Source: Baffinella frigidus (Eukaryota; Cryptophyceae; Cryptomonadales; Baffinellaceae). From it: 25,040 nt of DNA. Location: NCBI GenBank assembly GCA_026770585.1, contig MU646365.1:112285-137324 (forward strand), read 5' to 3'. Below, in pieces: positions 1 to 10,800 of this stretch. The first letter of the stretch is position 1. Each line of letters begins with the position of its first letter. A program made the position numbers and the translations under genes. The notes under the pieces are model-generated. The model worked only from the letters and a program-made list of their open reading frames with translations. It ran no database searches and was not told where the DNA came from.

Positions 1-11
1 CCCCCGGTTAT

Positions 12-118
12 GTATCCCTTAAGTGGCGAGTAGGCTCACAAGCCCTACCGCAGGGCCCTAGGACCTGCCTGGGACCTGTAGGGGGTCCTTTTAGACCCCC
101 TCGCCACTCAAGGGATAC
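12..118 (+). mobile_element. 107-bp MITE-like element, copy 1
   Basis: Terminal inverted repeats gtatcccttaagtggcgag (12-30) and its complement at 100-118, with 18 of 19 pairs matching. The interior is GC-rich with accgcagggccctaggacc. Non-coding. Same length and family as 24869-24975. Confidence 0.8.
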
Positions 119-204
119 GAAGACATTCATGGCTTAATCTTGGAGAGACGCATATGACTACTGACAGGATCAACCAAGCACGGCTGTTAGAGCCTTTCTT
201 TCGG

Positions 205-275
205 TTAGACAGCCGAGCCTCGGTGGGGGTGCATACATGGCGGCCGTGTTGGTAGTAATAAAGGTCTGTCTCGCT
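205..275 (+). repeat. dispersed repeat H (agcctcggtgggggtgcata..cggccgtgttggtagt)
   Basis: The same block occurs at 24350-24410. Shorter or inverted versions lie at 636-690, 1113-1140, 4660-4690 and 24718-24745. Downstream aaaggtctctctc is shared too, and also recurs at 984-1000, 1210-1222 and 1514-1530. Confidence 0.6.
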
Positions 276-724
276 CATAATATGACTATGCATGCGAGCC
301 TACGACCACCCTCTACTGGAAACTGCCAGCCCATATTTCAAATTCGAGGGGCCTCACATTTCACCAAGTGGCTCCAATTCCCTGGGCGAAACGACTTAAA
401 AGAGAACTGTATGAGTGTGAAATGACTTGAAATACGGGCCCGGGGTTTTCAGTAGCTACGAGTAGAGTCTGCATGACCTCTCCCTAAGTTCATCTCGGAA
501 GATACCAGAATCTGAAATGTTTATGCTATTTTAAGCCTGGGGTTTGTACCTGAAACAGCACATCCACCTTTATCCTCGGCGTTGAAAGCCTAAGATAGCG
601 GGACAGATTCTGTCTTCTTTCGAAATTAAAGTCCTGCTGGAGCCTAGCCTCCGTGGGGGAGGATGCGCGGAGGACATGTTGGTATCATTGTGATTGTTAT
701 TAACAATGATAATGATCAAGTAGG

Positions 725-925
725 TAGAGCGGGTCTCTGATGACTTGACACTTTTCTGGGGTCGAAAAACCTCCAAACTTTCAAACTCTTTCAGTCAACT
801 CGTACGAAATTTACCACAGCGTAAATTTCGCTGTAGTAAATTTCAGGTGAGTTGACTAAAATAGTTTGGAAGTTTGGAAGTTTTTCGACCCCAGAAAAGT
901 GTCAAGTAATGAGAGACCAGCTCTA
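725..925. mobile_element. 201-bp foldback element
   Basis: Long near-perfect inverted repeat. The arms run inwards from tagagcgggtctct (725) and agagaccagctcta (912-925), through ctggggtcgaaaaa / tttttcgaccccag, to a tip with its own gaaatttac palindrome. Confidence 0.85.
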
Positions 926-1221
926 TCAACAAAGGTCTCTGTATTATTGTGATTATTATTAACAATAATAAAAATCAAGTAGGTATCAACAAAGGTCTAT
1001 CTAGGGAGGGAACATGATCATAGCCTCTTGACATCAACCAAGACCGCTCTCCTGCAGGCTCTGTCCCAAAAACACCTCTGATCACTAAAAACAAAATGGA
1101 TACGGGGAACTTCGCACCTGCTGGCGGCCATGTCGGTACTAGTATTATTATTAATAGGAGCATCAACTAGTATTATGAATTCTAGTATTATGAATTAAGT
1201 AGGTATCACCAAAGGTCTCTC

Positions 1222-1645
1222 TCATACCCGCGCATCCCAGCAACACCTCGGATGTAATCCCGCCAGATTTTCAAATTAAATGCTCGGCGGGATGCGATTA
1301 CTAAACAAATAATCATACAGAGGACCTCGCACCTCCACCAGCCCTCCCAAGTGGCTCAAATAGTGCCCTGGAAGGTCTTCGATTTTACCTTGGATCGGGG
1401 TCACTTTTGACCCCGATGTCAAGGTAAATCGAAAATGTCCCAGAGCACTACTTGAGCCACCATCGAGCCACCTAGTGGCGGATCCTGCGCAGGATCATAT
1501 CCAGTAGGTATCCACAAAGGTCTCTCTCATACTCGAGCAGTCCCCTCAACACGTCGAATTTGATCCCGCCAGCAATTTGCATGACATGGATTTCTGAATA
1601 TTCATACCCTGCTCCCAGCAACACCTCGGATATAATCCCGCCAGC
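1222..1645 (-). repeat. exon 31 echoes, donor side (three, decayed)
   Basis: At 1588-1645, 1528-1573 and 1222-1268. Each has a ggcgggat..gaggtgttg-like exon remnant followed by gtatga. The 1588 copy also keeps the intron flank atggatttctgaata that follows exon 31. Confidence 0.75.
1351..1460. mobile_element. 110-bp foldback element
   Basis: Arms gtggctcaaatagtgc and gcactacttgagccac meet through tcgattttaccttg / caaggtaaatcga to a short loop at ggggtcacttttgacccc. No coding content. Confidence 0.85.
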
Positions 1646-1748
1646 TATCTAAATCAACTGGATTTCTGGATTTAAATTAAATGGATTTCTGAATAGATTA
1701 AATGGATTCCTGAATATTTAAATCAAATGGATTTCTGAATAGGCATAC

Positions 1749-1802
1749 CTGCTCCGCCCACGCCTCGGCAGTCAAGTTCTCCCGCCCCGTCAGCGTCCGC
1801 CC
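1749..1802 (-). CDS. CFAP251: exon 31 (codons 862-879), last recognised exon
   Basis: tgcag|GGG start, GRTLTGRENLTAEAWAEQ, then gtatgc. It matches the ...EITAEIFA... end of WDR66, which continues about 15 residues further. If the donor is not used, reading through gives 16 more codons to a TAA at 1698-1700. Donor-side echoes support a real intron here. Confidence 0.82.
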
Positions 1803-4800
1803 CTGCAGGTTTTAGGGTTTAGGGTTTAGGGTTTAGGGTTTAGGGTTTAGGGATTAGGGTTCAGGGTTTAATTAGAACCAACCCGGCCGCCATGGATTTC
1901 CCTCCACGAAGGATGTGGTTGAGCGGGGGGGGGGGGGAGGTCATACACAGGAGTACACGCTATCCACAAGGTGGGCTTCGAGGGTTTCGTTGACCCTGGA
2001 TTCCAGGGTGATACGTGGCCAATTTGCATCAGAAAAATCCGTAAAGTTGATTGTCCTCAGGCGAGTTGGCTTTTGATAAAGGTTCGTAGTCCACCGTGTG
2101 GGCAGAGAGACAGCTTCGTTAGGGGGAAAGCCATCGTCGAACGGCTCCAATTCCGCATGGGCCGAGCGTAATTCCAGAGCGGGTTTCACATCTGTTGACA
2201 ACGCAAAACAATAAAATAATGCCGAAAGTTGACAATGCCTGTAGTGAACTGTCAACTGTGATTGTTTTCGTAGCCTACAGTTGCGAAAACTGCTACGACC
2301 GTGCACCTGAAGACTACGACCGTGCACCTGAAGAAAGCTCTCTCCCGCGAGAGACACACCCGGGGAGAGACACAGCATGCACCCTAAACCCAACATGATA
2401 AATAAATGCATAAATAAATAAACAAACAAACAAATAAATAAATAAATAAATAAACAAAAGGTGTACCTGGAGAGTCTCGACACGGGCGTTGAGCTCCTGC
2501 TCGCCGAGCGGCTCCCTGTTTTCGGGTTTCGGGTTTAGTGTTTAGTGTTTAGTGTTTAGTGTTTAGTGTTTAGTGTTTAGCCGGAGCTCAACCCTAATCC
2601 GGCTAAACCCTAAACTTTAGGGTTGGGGGGGTACCCGATGCGCTTAAGCATCATCATGAGGGCGTCTGCCTTGATGATTCCTGTCAGCGGCTCCGCGCCG
2701 AGCGCCTCGAACGCCTGCGGAAAGTGTAGGGTTTAGTGTTTAGTGTTTAGTGTTTGTTGATGGTTTAGGGTTGAAGGGTTTGAGGTCTTGGGTTTAGGGT
2801 TTTGGGGTTAGGGGGTTGGGTTATGGGTTTTGGGTTCTGGGTTTGAGGTTTTGGGTTTGGAGTTTGGGTTTGGGGATTGAGGGTTTGGGGTTTAAGGTTT
2901 AGGGTTTAGGGTTTAGGGATTCAGGGTTTGGGGCTAACAGGGTTTAGGCAGGGTTTGGGGCTAACAGTGAAACGCTCAAATCAGCCACCAGTCGCACAGG
3001 GAAGTCCCCCCCAGCGCATATCCCGAGGCGGGTTCGCGCACGTGCAACGAAAAGAAAGAGGGGCTCGCAACCTGCTTCATGTCGACGAGCGAGGCCTCGC
3101 GCACGGGCTTGTGGTTCACGAAGAGCTTCAGCAGCGTTGCGAAGTCCACCTGATATTTTAGATTTCTGGTCAGCGCCGATTTTCTCGAGGTCCGGTCAAG
3201 GTATCGGGAAATAAAATAGAAAACATAAAACTGCTCGGTTTTGGTGACATGGTATGGGTGGGGTGTGCTGTGCTGTGCTATCTTGTCATCGAAGCCGTGC
3301 CCAAGATAGCAGAACGAGCTTGTGGTTCACGAACAGCTTCAGGAGTGTTGCGATATCCACCTGGTGGGGATTTAGGGTTTAGGGTTTCCGCTTATTTCGG
3401 TCAGGTTTGTTTGTGTTTGTTTGGGGTTTAGGTTTCAAAGTTTTGGGTTTGGAGTTTGGGGTTTAGGGTTTAAGGTTTTGGGTATTGGGTTTGAATTTTG
3501 GGTTTAGTGTTTAGTGTTAAGTGTTTAGTGATTAGTGTTGAGATTTTGAGGTTTGAGGGCACTGTGTAACTGGTTTAGGGTTTAGGGCTTAGGACTTAGG
3601 TTTTAGATTTTAGGGTTTGGGGTTTAGGGCTTAGGGTCAAGGGTTTAGGGTTCAGGGTTTATACCTGCTCCTGACCGCGGCGGAGGACCTCGTGCTGGAA
3701 GTCACGCACATCGAAGTTCGATGGGTAGTACCTGAGGTAGAGGGTGTAGGGGTTAGGGTGTAGGGCTTAGGGTGTAGGGGTTAGGGTGTAGGGTTGAGGA
3801 TGCAGGGTGTATGGATTGTGGTTTAGGGGTTCGTCGAAGTTCGAGGGGTAGTACCTTCAATATAAACACAGAGTTTAGGATCCAAGGTTTGTGGTACAGG
3901 GTATAGGGTTTAGGGTTTAGGGTTCGGGGTTTCGGGGTTTGTGCTGGAAGTGGCGCACGTCGAAGTATGAGGGGTAGTACCTTTGGGGTTATAGGGTTTA
4001 AGGTTTAGGGTGTATTCAGGGTTTGGTATTTCGTATTTGGTGTAGGGTGTTCAGTGCAGGGTCTAGGATGCAGGGGGCAGGGTTTGGGGGTTAGAGTTTG
4101 AGGTTTTGGGTTTTGGGTTTTGGGTGTAGGTTTTAGGGTTCTGGATTTCGGGGTTCGTGCTGGAAGTCGCGCACGTCGAAGTTCGAGGGGAAGTACCTAG
4201 ATTCATTCTTCAGGGTTTAGGGTTTCGTGATTGCAGTTTTAGGGTTTCGGATTTCGGATTTGGGGTTTTCGGGATGAGGGATTCGTCGAAGTTGGACGGG
4301 TAGTACCTAGGGTATGGGGTATAGGGTATAGGGTAGGGGTATGGGGTATGGGGTTTAGGGTTTAGAGTTTGGGGTTTAGGGTTTAGGTTTCAGGGTGTAG
4401 GGTTCAGGGTTTACCCGAGAGCGCGCATGATGTCAGGGACCATGTCGACTGGCACGACCCCCGTCACCTGGGTTCGGGTTCGGGGTTTAGGGTTTAGGGT
4501 TTAGGGTTTGAGGTTTAGGGTTTAGGGTTTAAGGTTCAGGGTTTAGGGTTGAGGGTTTAGTGTTTGGGGTTTAGTGATTAGTGATTAGTGATTAGTGATT
4601 AGTGTTTAGTGTTTAGTGTTTAGTGTTTAGTGTTTAGTGTTTAGGAGAGAGCAATAGAGGCACTTGTCAGTACCGACACGGCCGCCAGATAGGACACACC
4701 AGGGGGGGGGGGTTGTCGGGCCTTAACAGAGCGGGCTGAGTTTTAACGAAAGACTAGGGACTCCGTGTCGTGCGGTAGTTCTAGCGTTCAGAACCTGGCG

Positions 4801-7800
4801 TTCACTCACTAGGGATGCTATGGTTGAGAAGGAAAAACGAAAGGCTCAGAACTACGGGTGAGGTTCGTAACCTGGCGTTCGGCGGTGGTGTTTTCGCCCT
4901 ACAGTATTGCATACGGTAGCACCCTACGGAATGCCGGAAACCCCTCTTAAGGCTCGCAACCTGGCGTTGGACTCAGTCAGAGCTAGGAGGTTCGTAACCT
5001 GGCGTTCGGCGGTGGTGTTCTCGCCCTACGGTATTGCATACGGTAGCACCCTACGGAATGCCGGAATTAGGTGGCCGCCGGAATTAGGTCGTCCACCCTT
5101 AAGGCTCGCAACCTGGCGTTAGACTCAGGCAGAGCTAGAAGGGTTGCGACCTGGCGTTCGGCGGTGGTGTTCTCGCCCTGGGCAAGGCTCATAACTACAA
5201 GTAAGGTTCGTAACCTGGTGTTCAGCGGTGATGAGGCTCATAACTACAAGTAAGGTTCGTAACCTGGCGCTCGGCGGTGGTGTTCTCGCCCTGGGCGCGC
5301 AGCTGCGCCAGGTAGAGGCAGCCGCGGCTATTCTCAACTTGACACACGGATTTTGCCGTACAAACCCGTCAACTTTCGAACCAAAAAGATCCCGAGCTCA
5401 CCAAACTGTTGCGCTCAAATAGCCTGACAGAGCTAGAGCCTTGTTACTAAAGGTTATGAGCCTTCACCTGGCGCTCGGCGGTGGTGTTCTCGCCCTGGGC
5501 GCGCAGCTGCGCCAGGTAGAAGTAGTCGCACATGTCGTCATAGAACTCCCCCTGATTCAGGGTTTGGGGTTTAGGGTTTGGGGTCTACGTCGGCCCAGGC
5601 GTAAGGCAAACGGGGCCCCTAACAATGCTGTTTCCACCGTATTGTTCGGAGTTTAAGGTTCAGGATGCCAAAAATAGGTTCATGCCGAAAAAAAAATCTA
5701 TTTAACAGCAAAAAGTTTGAAATCAAAATAGAGAATATTTTGAAATTAATTAAACAGCGAATAGGTTTGTCCGCAGGTAAGGACGCACCTCCTTCCCGCC
5801 GGGGATGAGCGCCTCGTACGGCTCGATTCCAGAGCCCCCCATGTTGGCTGCCGCGTCGATCGCTGAGGTGTCCACCTGCAGGGTTTGGGGTTTTGGGGTT
5901 TGGGGTTTAGGTTTTGATGTTTAATTTCATTTTTTTAAGTTTTTTTTTTTACACTTATTGGTGTGTAGGGTTTGGGGTTTTGTGTCAAGGGGTTAAGGGG
6001 TTAAGGGGTTTGGTGTTGAGGTTTTGAGGTTGGGGGGTTCGATCCCGGAGCCCCCCATGTTAGCTAACGATCGCTGAGGTGACCACTTGCAGCCGGTTAG
6101 GGGTAAAGGTTTTTTAAAAATTGTTTTTTTGGGGGGGGGTTGGGGGGGGTTGTGGGGCTGGGTTTTTAGTTTTTGGGTGTGAGGTTTGAGGTTTGGGGTT
6201 TGGGGTTTGGGGTCTTGGGTTTGGGGTTTAGGGTTTCGGGGTTTAGGGGCTGGTGTTTGGTTTTTGGTTTTTGGTGTTTGGTGTTTGGGTTTGGGGTTCA
6301 GGAAATCCAACTGTCGAGCTAGGGTTCAGAGTCATAGGGTGCAGGGATTCGGTTTTTCGTTTGAGGGTGCGGCTTCGGACTGACCTCCCAGAGCATAACG
6401 CCGAAGTCAGATCCCCCGGTTGTGAGGACGTAGCGCCCGTCGTGGCTCACGCACAGCCCCTCCACACCCCCTGCGCCGCGGGAGGATTCGGGTTACTCAA
6501 AGAGAGACAAAAAGTTGCTCATAGGGAGAAAAGAGTTACTCAGCGAGACAGAGAGAGAGAGAGAGTGAAGGAGAAAGAGAGAGAGAGAGGGAGAGAGAGA
6601 GAGATAGAAAGAGAGGCGTCCGTCGTGGCTCACACACAGCCCCTCCACACCCCCTGCGCCGCGCGGGGATTCAGGTTACTGAGAGAGAGAAAAAAACAGA
6701 TAGAGCGAAAGTTGCTGCACTGAAACCGTTGCAGCGAAATGGCGCAGCAGAAAAACGCAACCACATAACCTGTAGGGACAATCGAGATCCGTCCCGAGGC
6801 GGGCGTACCAGCCCGTCCCGAGGCGGGAGGGAGAGGGAGGGAGAGGGAGGGAGGGAGGGAGAGGGAGGAAGGGAGGGAGGGAGAGGGAGGGAGGGAGGGA
6901 GAGACAGAGGGGGTGGTTGGGGGTGGGGGGCGGCGGCGGGGAGAGCACATGGGTGTGCGATGAGGCCCATGCCCTTGTTCGGGTTCCTGCGGGTACCACA
7001 CGAGGCTACCCAAGCACCCTGTTTAAATTTCGACAGTAGGCGTTTTGTACGGAGGAGGCCACGTGTCCGCCCGCTTTCCGGGCGGACACGTGACCAAACA
7101 TATGAAAATCACTCACTTGTACAGCTCCCCGGGTTTTAAAAAGGGTTGTTGGTCAGCTTCGTGTGGGAGGGCACCTGGGTGGGCGATGAGGCCCATACCC
7201 TTGTTCGGGTTCCCGTCGAACGGCAGCTTGATCAGCCCCACAACCTGTTCGATCGAGCACCCTTTTTAAATGTCGATTGTACGCATGTCCTGTTTTTGTA
7301 TGGGGGTTGGTCACGCACCCTCCGCTTTGACCGGAGGGGACGTGATAACCCAATAAAAATTACTACACACTGCCCAACTTTGTCAACTTTTGGACTTTCC
7401 AAAAGGGTGCTCGATCAGCCATGCCCTTGTTCGGGTTCCCGTCAAATGGCAGCTTGATCAGCCCCCCAACCTGTCCAGGGTTTAGAGCTTGGTGTTTAGG
7501 GTTCAGGGTTCAGGCTTCCAGGGTCTATTTTTATTTTTCAGGCTCTCTGCCACTATCTCAAAGGTTAAAGTTGCTTTTAGCAAAACGGTGATTTAAATTA
7601 AGATATTTTTCAATGTGAGATTCGGGGAGGACCTTGCTTGGGGTAGAGTACGTGGACATTCTCCCCAGAAAAAAATCGAAATTTCGGAAAGTTGGTACAA
7701 ATTCCGTGTGAACTGACTTGTTTTCCCAGGTCAGCCCTACACTCTTGCGTGGCACCTATCGAAACCAATGGCTCCAACGGCCCCAATTCTTTGACAGGAT

Positions 7801-10800
7801 TATGTGCTACTGTAGGAGCACTTCCCCTTGTGGTCCTCACAGGAAGCGTCCTACACCCTACACCCTACACCCTACGCCCTAAGCCCTACACCCTACGCCC
7901 CCACGCCCTACGCCCTACGCCCCAACTCTGAACCCAAAACAACAGAGACGAGCGGACCTTGCTGGGGGTGGAGTACACGCAGTAGCGTTTCCCCTTGTGG
8001 TCCTCCCCCACGGGGAGCATCGCGAGAGTGTGCGGGGGGGGTCCGTAGGTTGGCCCGAGCAGCGTCTGCACACAGTGCGACTCCTGCGTTTGGGGTTTGG
8101 GTTTGGGGGTTTGATATATTGGGATTTTGACATTGTGGGGTTGAGTTTTTGGGAGTTTGGGGTTTGGGGTTTGGGGTTTGGGGTTTGGGGTTTGGAATTT
8201 GGGGTTTGGGGTCAGGGGTCAGGGGTTTGGTTTTGGGGTTTTGGGTTGAAGGTTTAGGTTTTGGGTGCAGGGATTTTGGGTTTGTGGTTGTGTGGTTCAG
8301 GGTTCAAGGTTTAGGAGTGAGACTCGTGTGGGTACGAGGACGACATAAACTCCACGCAAGGATCGCGTTTTTTAGGTTTTGTTTTTGTTTAGGGTTATTC
8401 AGGATGCGTCGCGAACCTGGGAGGGCAGGGTAGAGGGTTGTTCGCGCTTAGAGGGTTATTCAAGCCCAGTAAATACGTGTTACGGTACCTGGGAGGGCAG
8501 CGGTCGGTCGTCGTGCACGCCCATCAAGGATTATCGCGAATAACCCTCGAGGGTAGAGGGTTATTGCGAATAACCCCCCACCCTAGAGGGTTATTCAAGC
8601 TCAGCAAACACGCGTTATGGTACCTGGGACGGCAGCGGTCGGTCGTCGTGCACGCCCTGCAGCCCCAGCACGTCGAGAACCTGTTTTGGGGTTTAGGGTT
8701 TAGGGTTTAGGGTCTAGGGTTTAGGGTTTGGGGTTTAGGGTTTAGGGTTAAGAGTTTGAGGTTGAGGGTTTAGGGTTTAGGGTTAAGGGTTGAGTGTTTG
8801 GGGTTTAGGGTGCGGCCGTATTTGTCAAGCGCCATCCGGGCGTCGAGCTTTGGGTTTCAGGTTTCGGGTACCGGGCTTGAGGTTCCAGGTTCCGGATTTC
8901 AGGGTCCAGGTTCCAGGTTCCAGGTTCCAGGTTTCGGATTCCAGGCTCCGGGTTTCGGGTTTCGGGCTCCAAAGCTTAAGCTTGTACTCGTCGTTCGCAG
9001 AGACGACGAGCGGCCGGACAGGGGTCCTCCGGGTATCAGGTTTCGAGTTTCGGGCTTCAAGTTCCGGGTCCCAGGTTTCAGGCATCGGGCTTCGGATTAG
9101 TCCACTTTACGTCCACTTTACTCCAAAGTTAATATCTCCGGGTTTCGGATTCCGTGTCCCGGGTTTCGGGGTACACACCTTGAGCTTGTATTCGTCGTTG
9201 GCAGAGACGACGAGCGGGCGGACAGGGTCTTCTCCAGGGTGCGTCCCGGGGGGGAGGACCACGAGAGAGGTCGGCACCTGTGCTTTCGAGGACAGGGTTT
9301 AGGGTGTAGGCTTCAGGGTCTATGCGAAACAAAGGTTTCGGGTTCAGGATTCACGTACAGCGGTCTGCTCGATGGTGACCGCGGAGCGCACGACGATCCC
9401 GGTGGCCGCGAATGAGTTTCGGGTATCAGGTTTCGGGTCTCGGATTTCGGGACTCAGGGCCAGTGTAGGGATAATGGATTTCGGGTTTCGGGTCAACGGC
9501 CTCAGGGTTTAGGTAAAGGGTTCATGTGTATATACCGCAGTCTGCTCGATGGTGACTGCAGAGCGCACGACGATCCCAGTGGCCGCGAAGGAGTTGGAGA
9601 GGTCGTACTCGACGAGCACTCTGTCGCGCCCGAGCGAGACCAGCCGGACCACGCCCGCGTCCTCGTCCTCTGTTTTCGGGGTTGAGGTTAGCTCTTCCCT
9701 AGCGCTGCGCGCGCTAGTGTTTAGCTCTTCACGAGCGCTGCGCGCGCAAGGGTGTGGTATATAGTGTTGCAGGGTGCTCGACTAGCACGCGGTCCCTCCC
9801 CGGAGAGACCAGCCGGACCACGCCCGCGTCCTCGTCCTCTGGAGTGTGGAATATAGCGTTTCAGGGTCTAGGTGCAGAACTTGTTGTTTCAGGGTTCAGG
9901 GTTCAGGGTTCAGGGTTCAGTGTTCAGGGTTCAGAGTTTAGGGTTAGGTATGTGGGGTATAGGCTTTCAGGTTTACGGTCTAGTGTTTGGGGGTTAGGGT
10001 GTTGGGCACGCGGTCCCTCCCCAGGGAGACGAGGCGGACCACGCCCGCGTCCTCGTCCTCTGTTTCGGAGGGGTTTTAGGGTGGGGAACACAGTGTTTCA
10101 GGGTTCAGGATGCAGGGTTTAGGGTTGGGGTTTGGGGCTCTCGGTCGCTACAAAACGTGGGGGGGCGGAACGCGGCGCGGACCTACGAAGGCGAGCTGGA
10201 CGACGGGGGCGTGGTGGGAGCGGTAGCGCCCCACGTACAGCCACGGCACCTGCCACGGGAAAACAAACTTCAGGGTTCAGGGTCTTGTTAGCAGCAAAAT
10301 TCAATAATCAACACTAAGGGATTTTAGGGTGTAGGGTTTGGGGATTGGGGTTTGGGGATTGGGGATTGGGGATTGGGGATTGGGGTTTGGGGTGTGGGGT
10401 TCTAGGTTTGTGGTTTGTGGTTTGTGGTTTAGGGTAGCGCCCGACGTACGACCACGGCACCTGGGGTTAGGAAATACGGTTTAGGGTTCAGGTTTTAGGG
10501 TTTGGGGTTTAGGGTCTAGGGTTGAGTGTTTAGGGTTTAGGGTCTAGAGTTTAGGCGATCCCAGATAGCTTTCGGGTTTTGGATTTCGGGCTTCGGGCTT
10601 CGGGTTTCGGGAGCAGTAGACCTCATTGCCCGACTCGAGGGCGTTGCGCTCGCGGTGGTACAGCCCGTATATTAGGGGTCCGGTGTAGTTTATTAGGGGT
10701 CCGGTGTAGTATATTAGGAGTTAGTGGTAGTATATTAGGGGTTAGTGGTAGTATATTAGGGGTTATATGTAGTATATTAGTGAGTAAGGTTCAGGGTTGA

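Larger units (their letters stand above)
1..1748. other. 3' flank and possible last intron; no recognised gene
   Basis: Holds an inverted-repeat element (12-118), dispersed repeats (205-275, 636-690, 1113-1140), two long foldbacks (725-925, 1351-1460) and three decayed exon 31 echoes. A short stretch at 526-549 (minus) reads cag|GTA then VQTPGLK and a stop and could be a terminal exon, but nothing in the family supports it. Confidence 0.6.

Noticed and set aside
1941-2483. 180-codon minus-strand ORF with FLFIYLFICLFVYLF
   Set aside because: The apparent membrane segment is the translated AAAT/AAAC microsatellite; the true exon 30 lies in another frame at its end.
6186-6383. Gly-rich ORFs such as VWGLGFRGLG across telomere-like tracts
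   Set aside because: Translation of TTTGGGG repeats; they occur wherever the repeat does and follow no exon.
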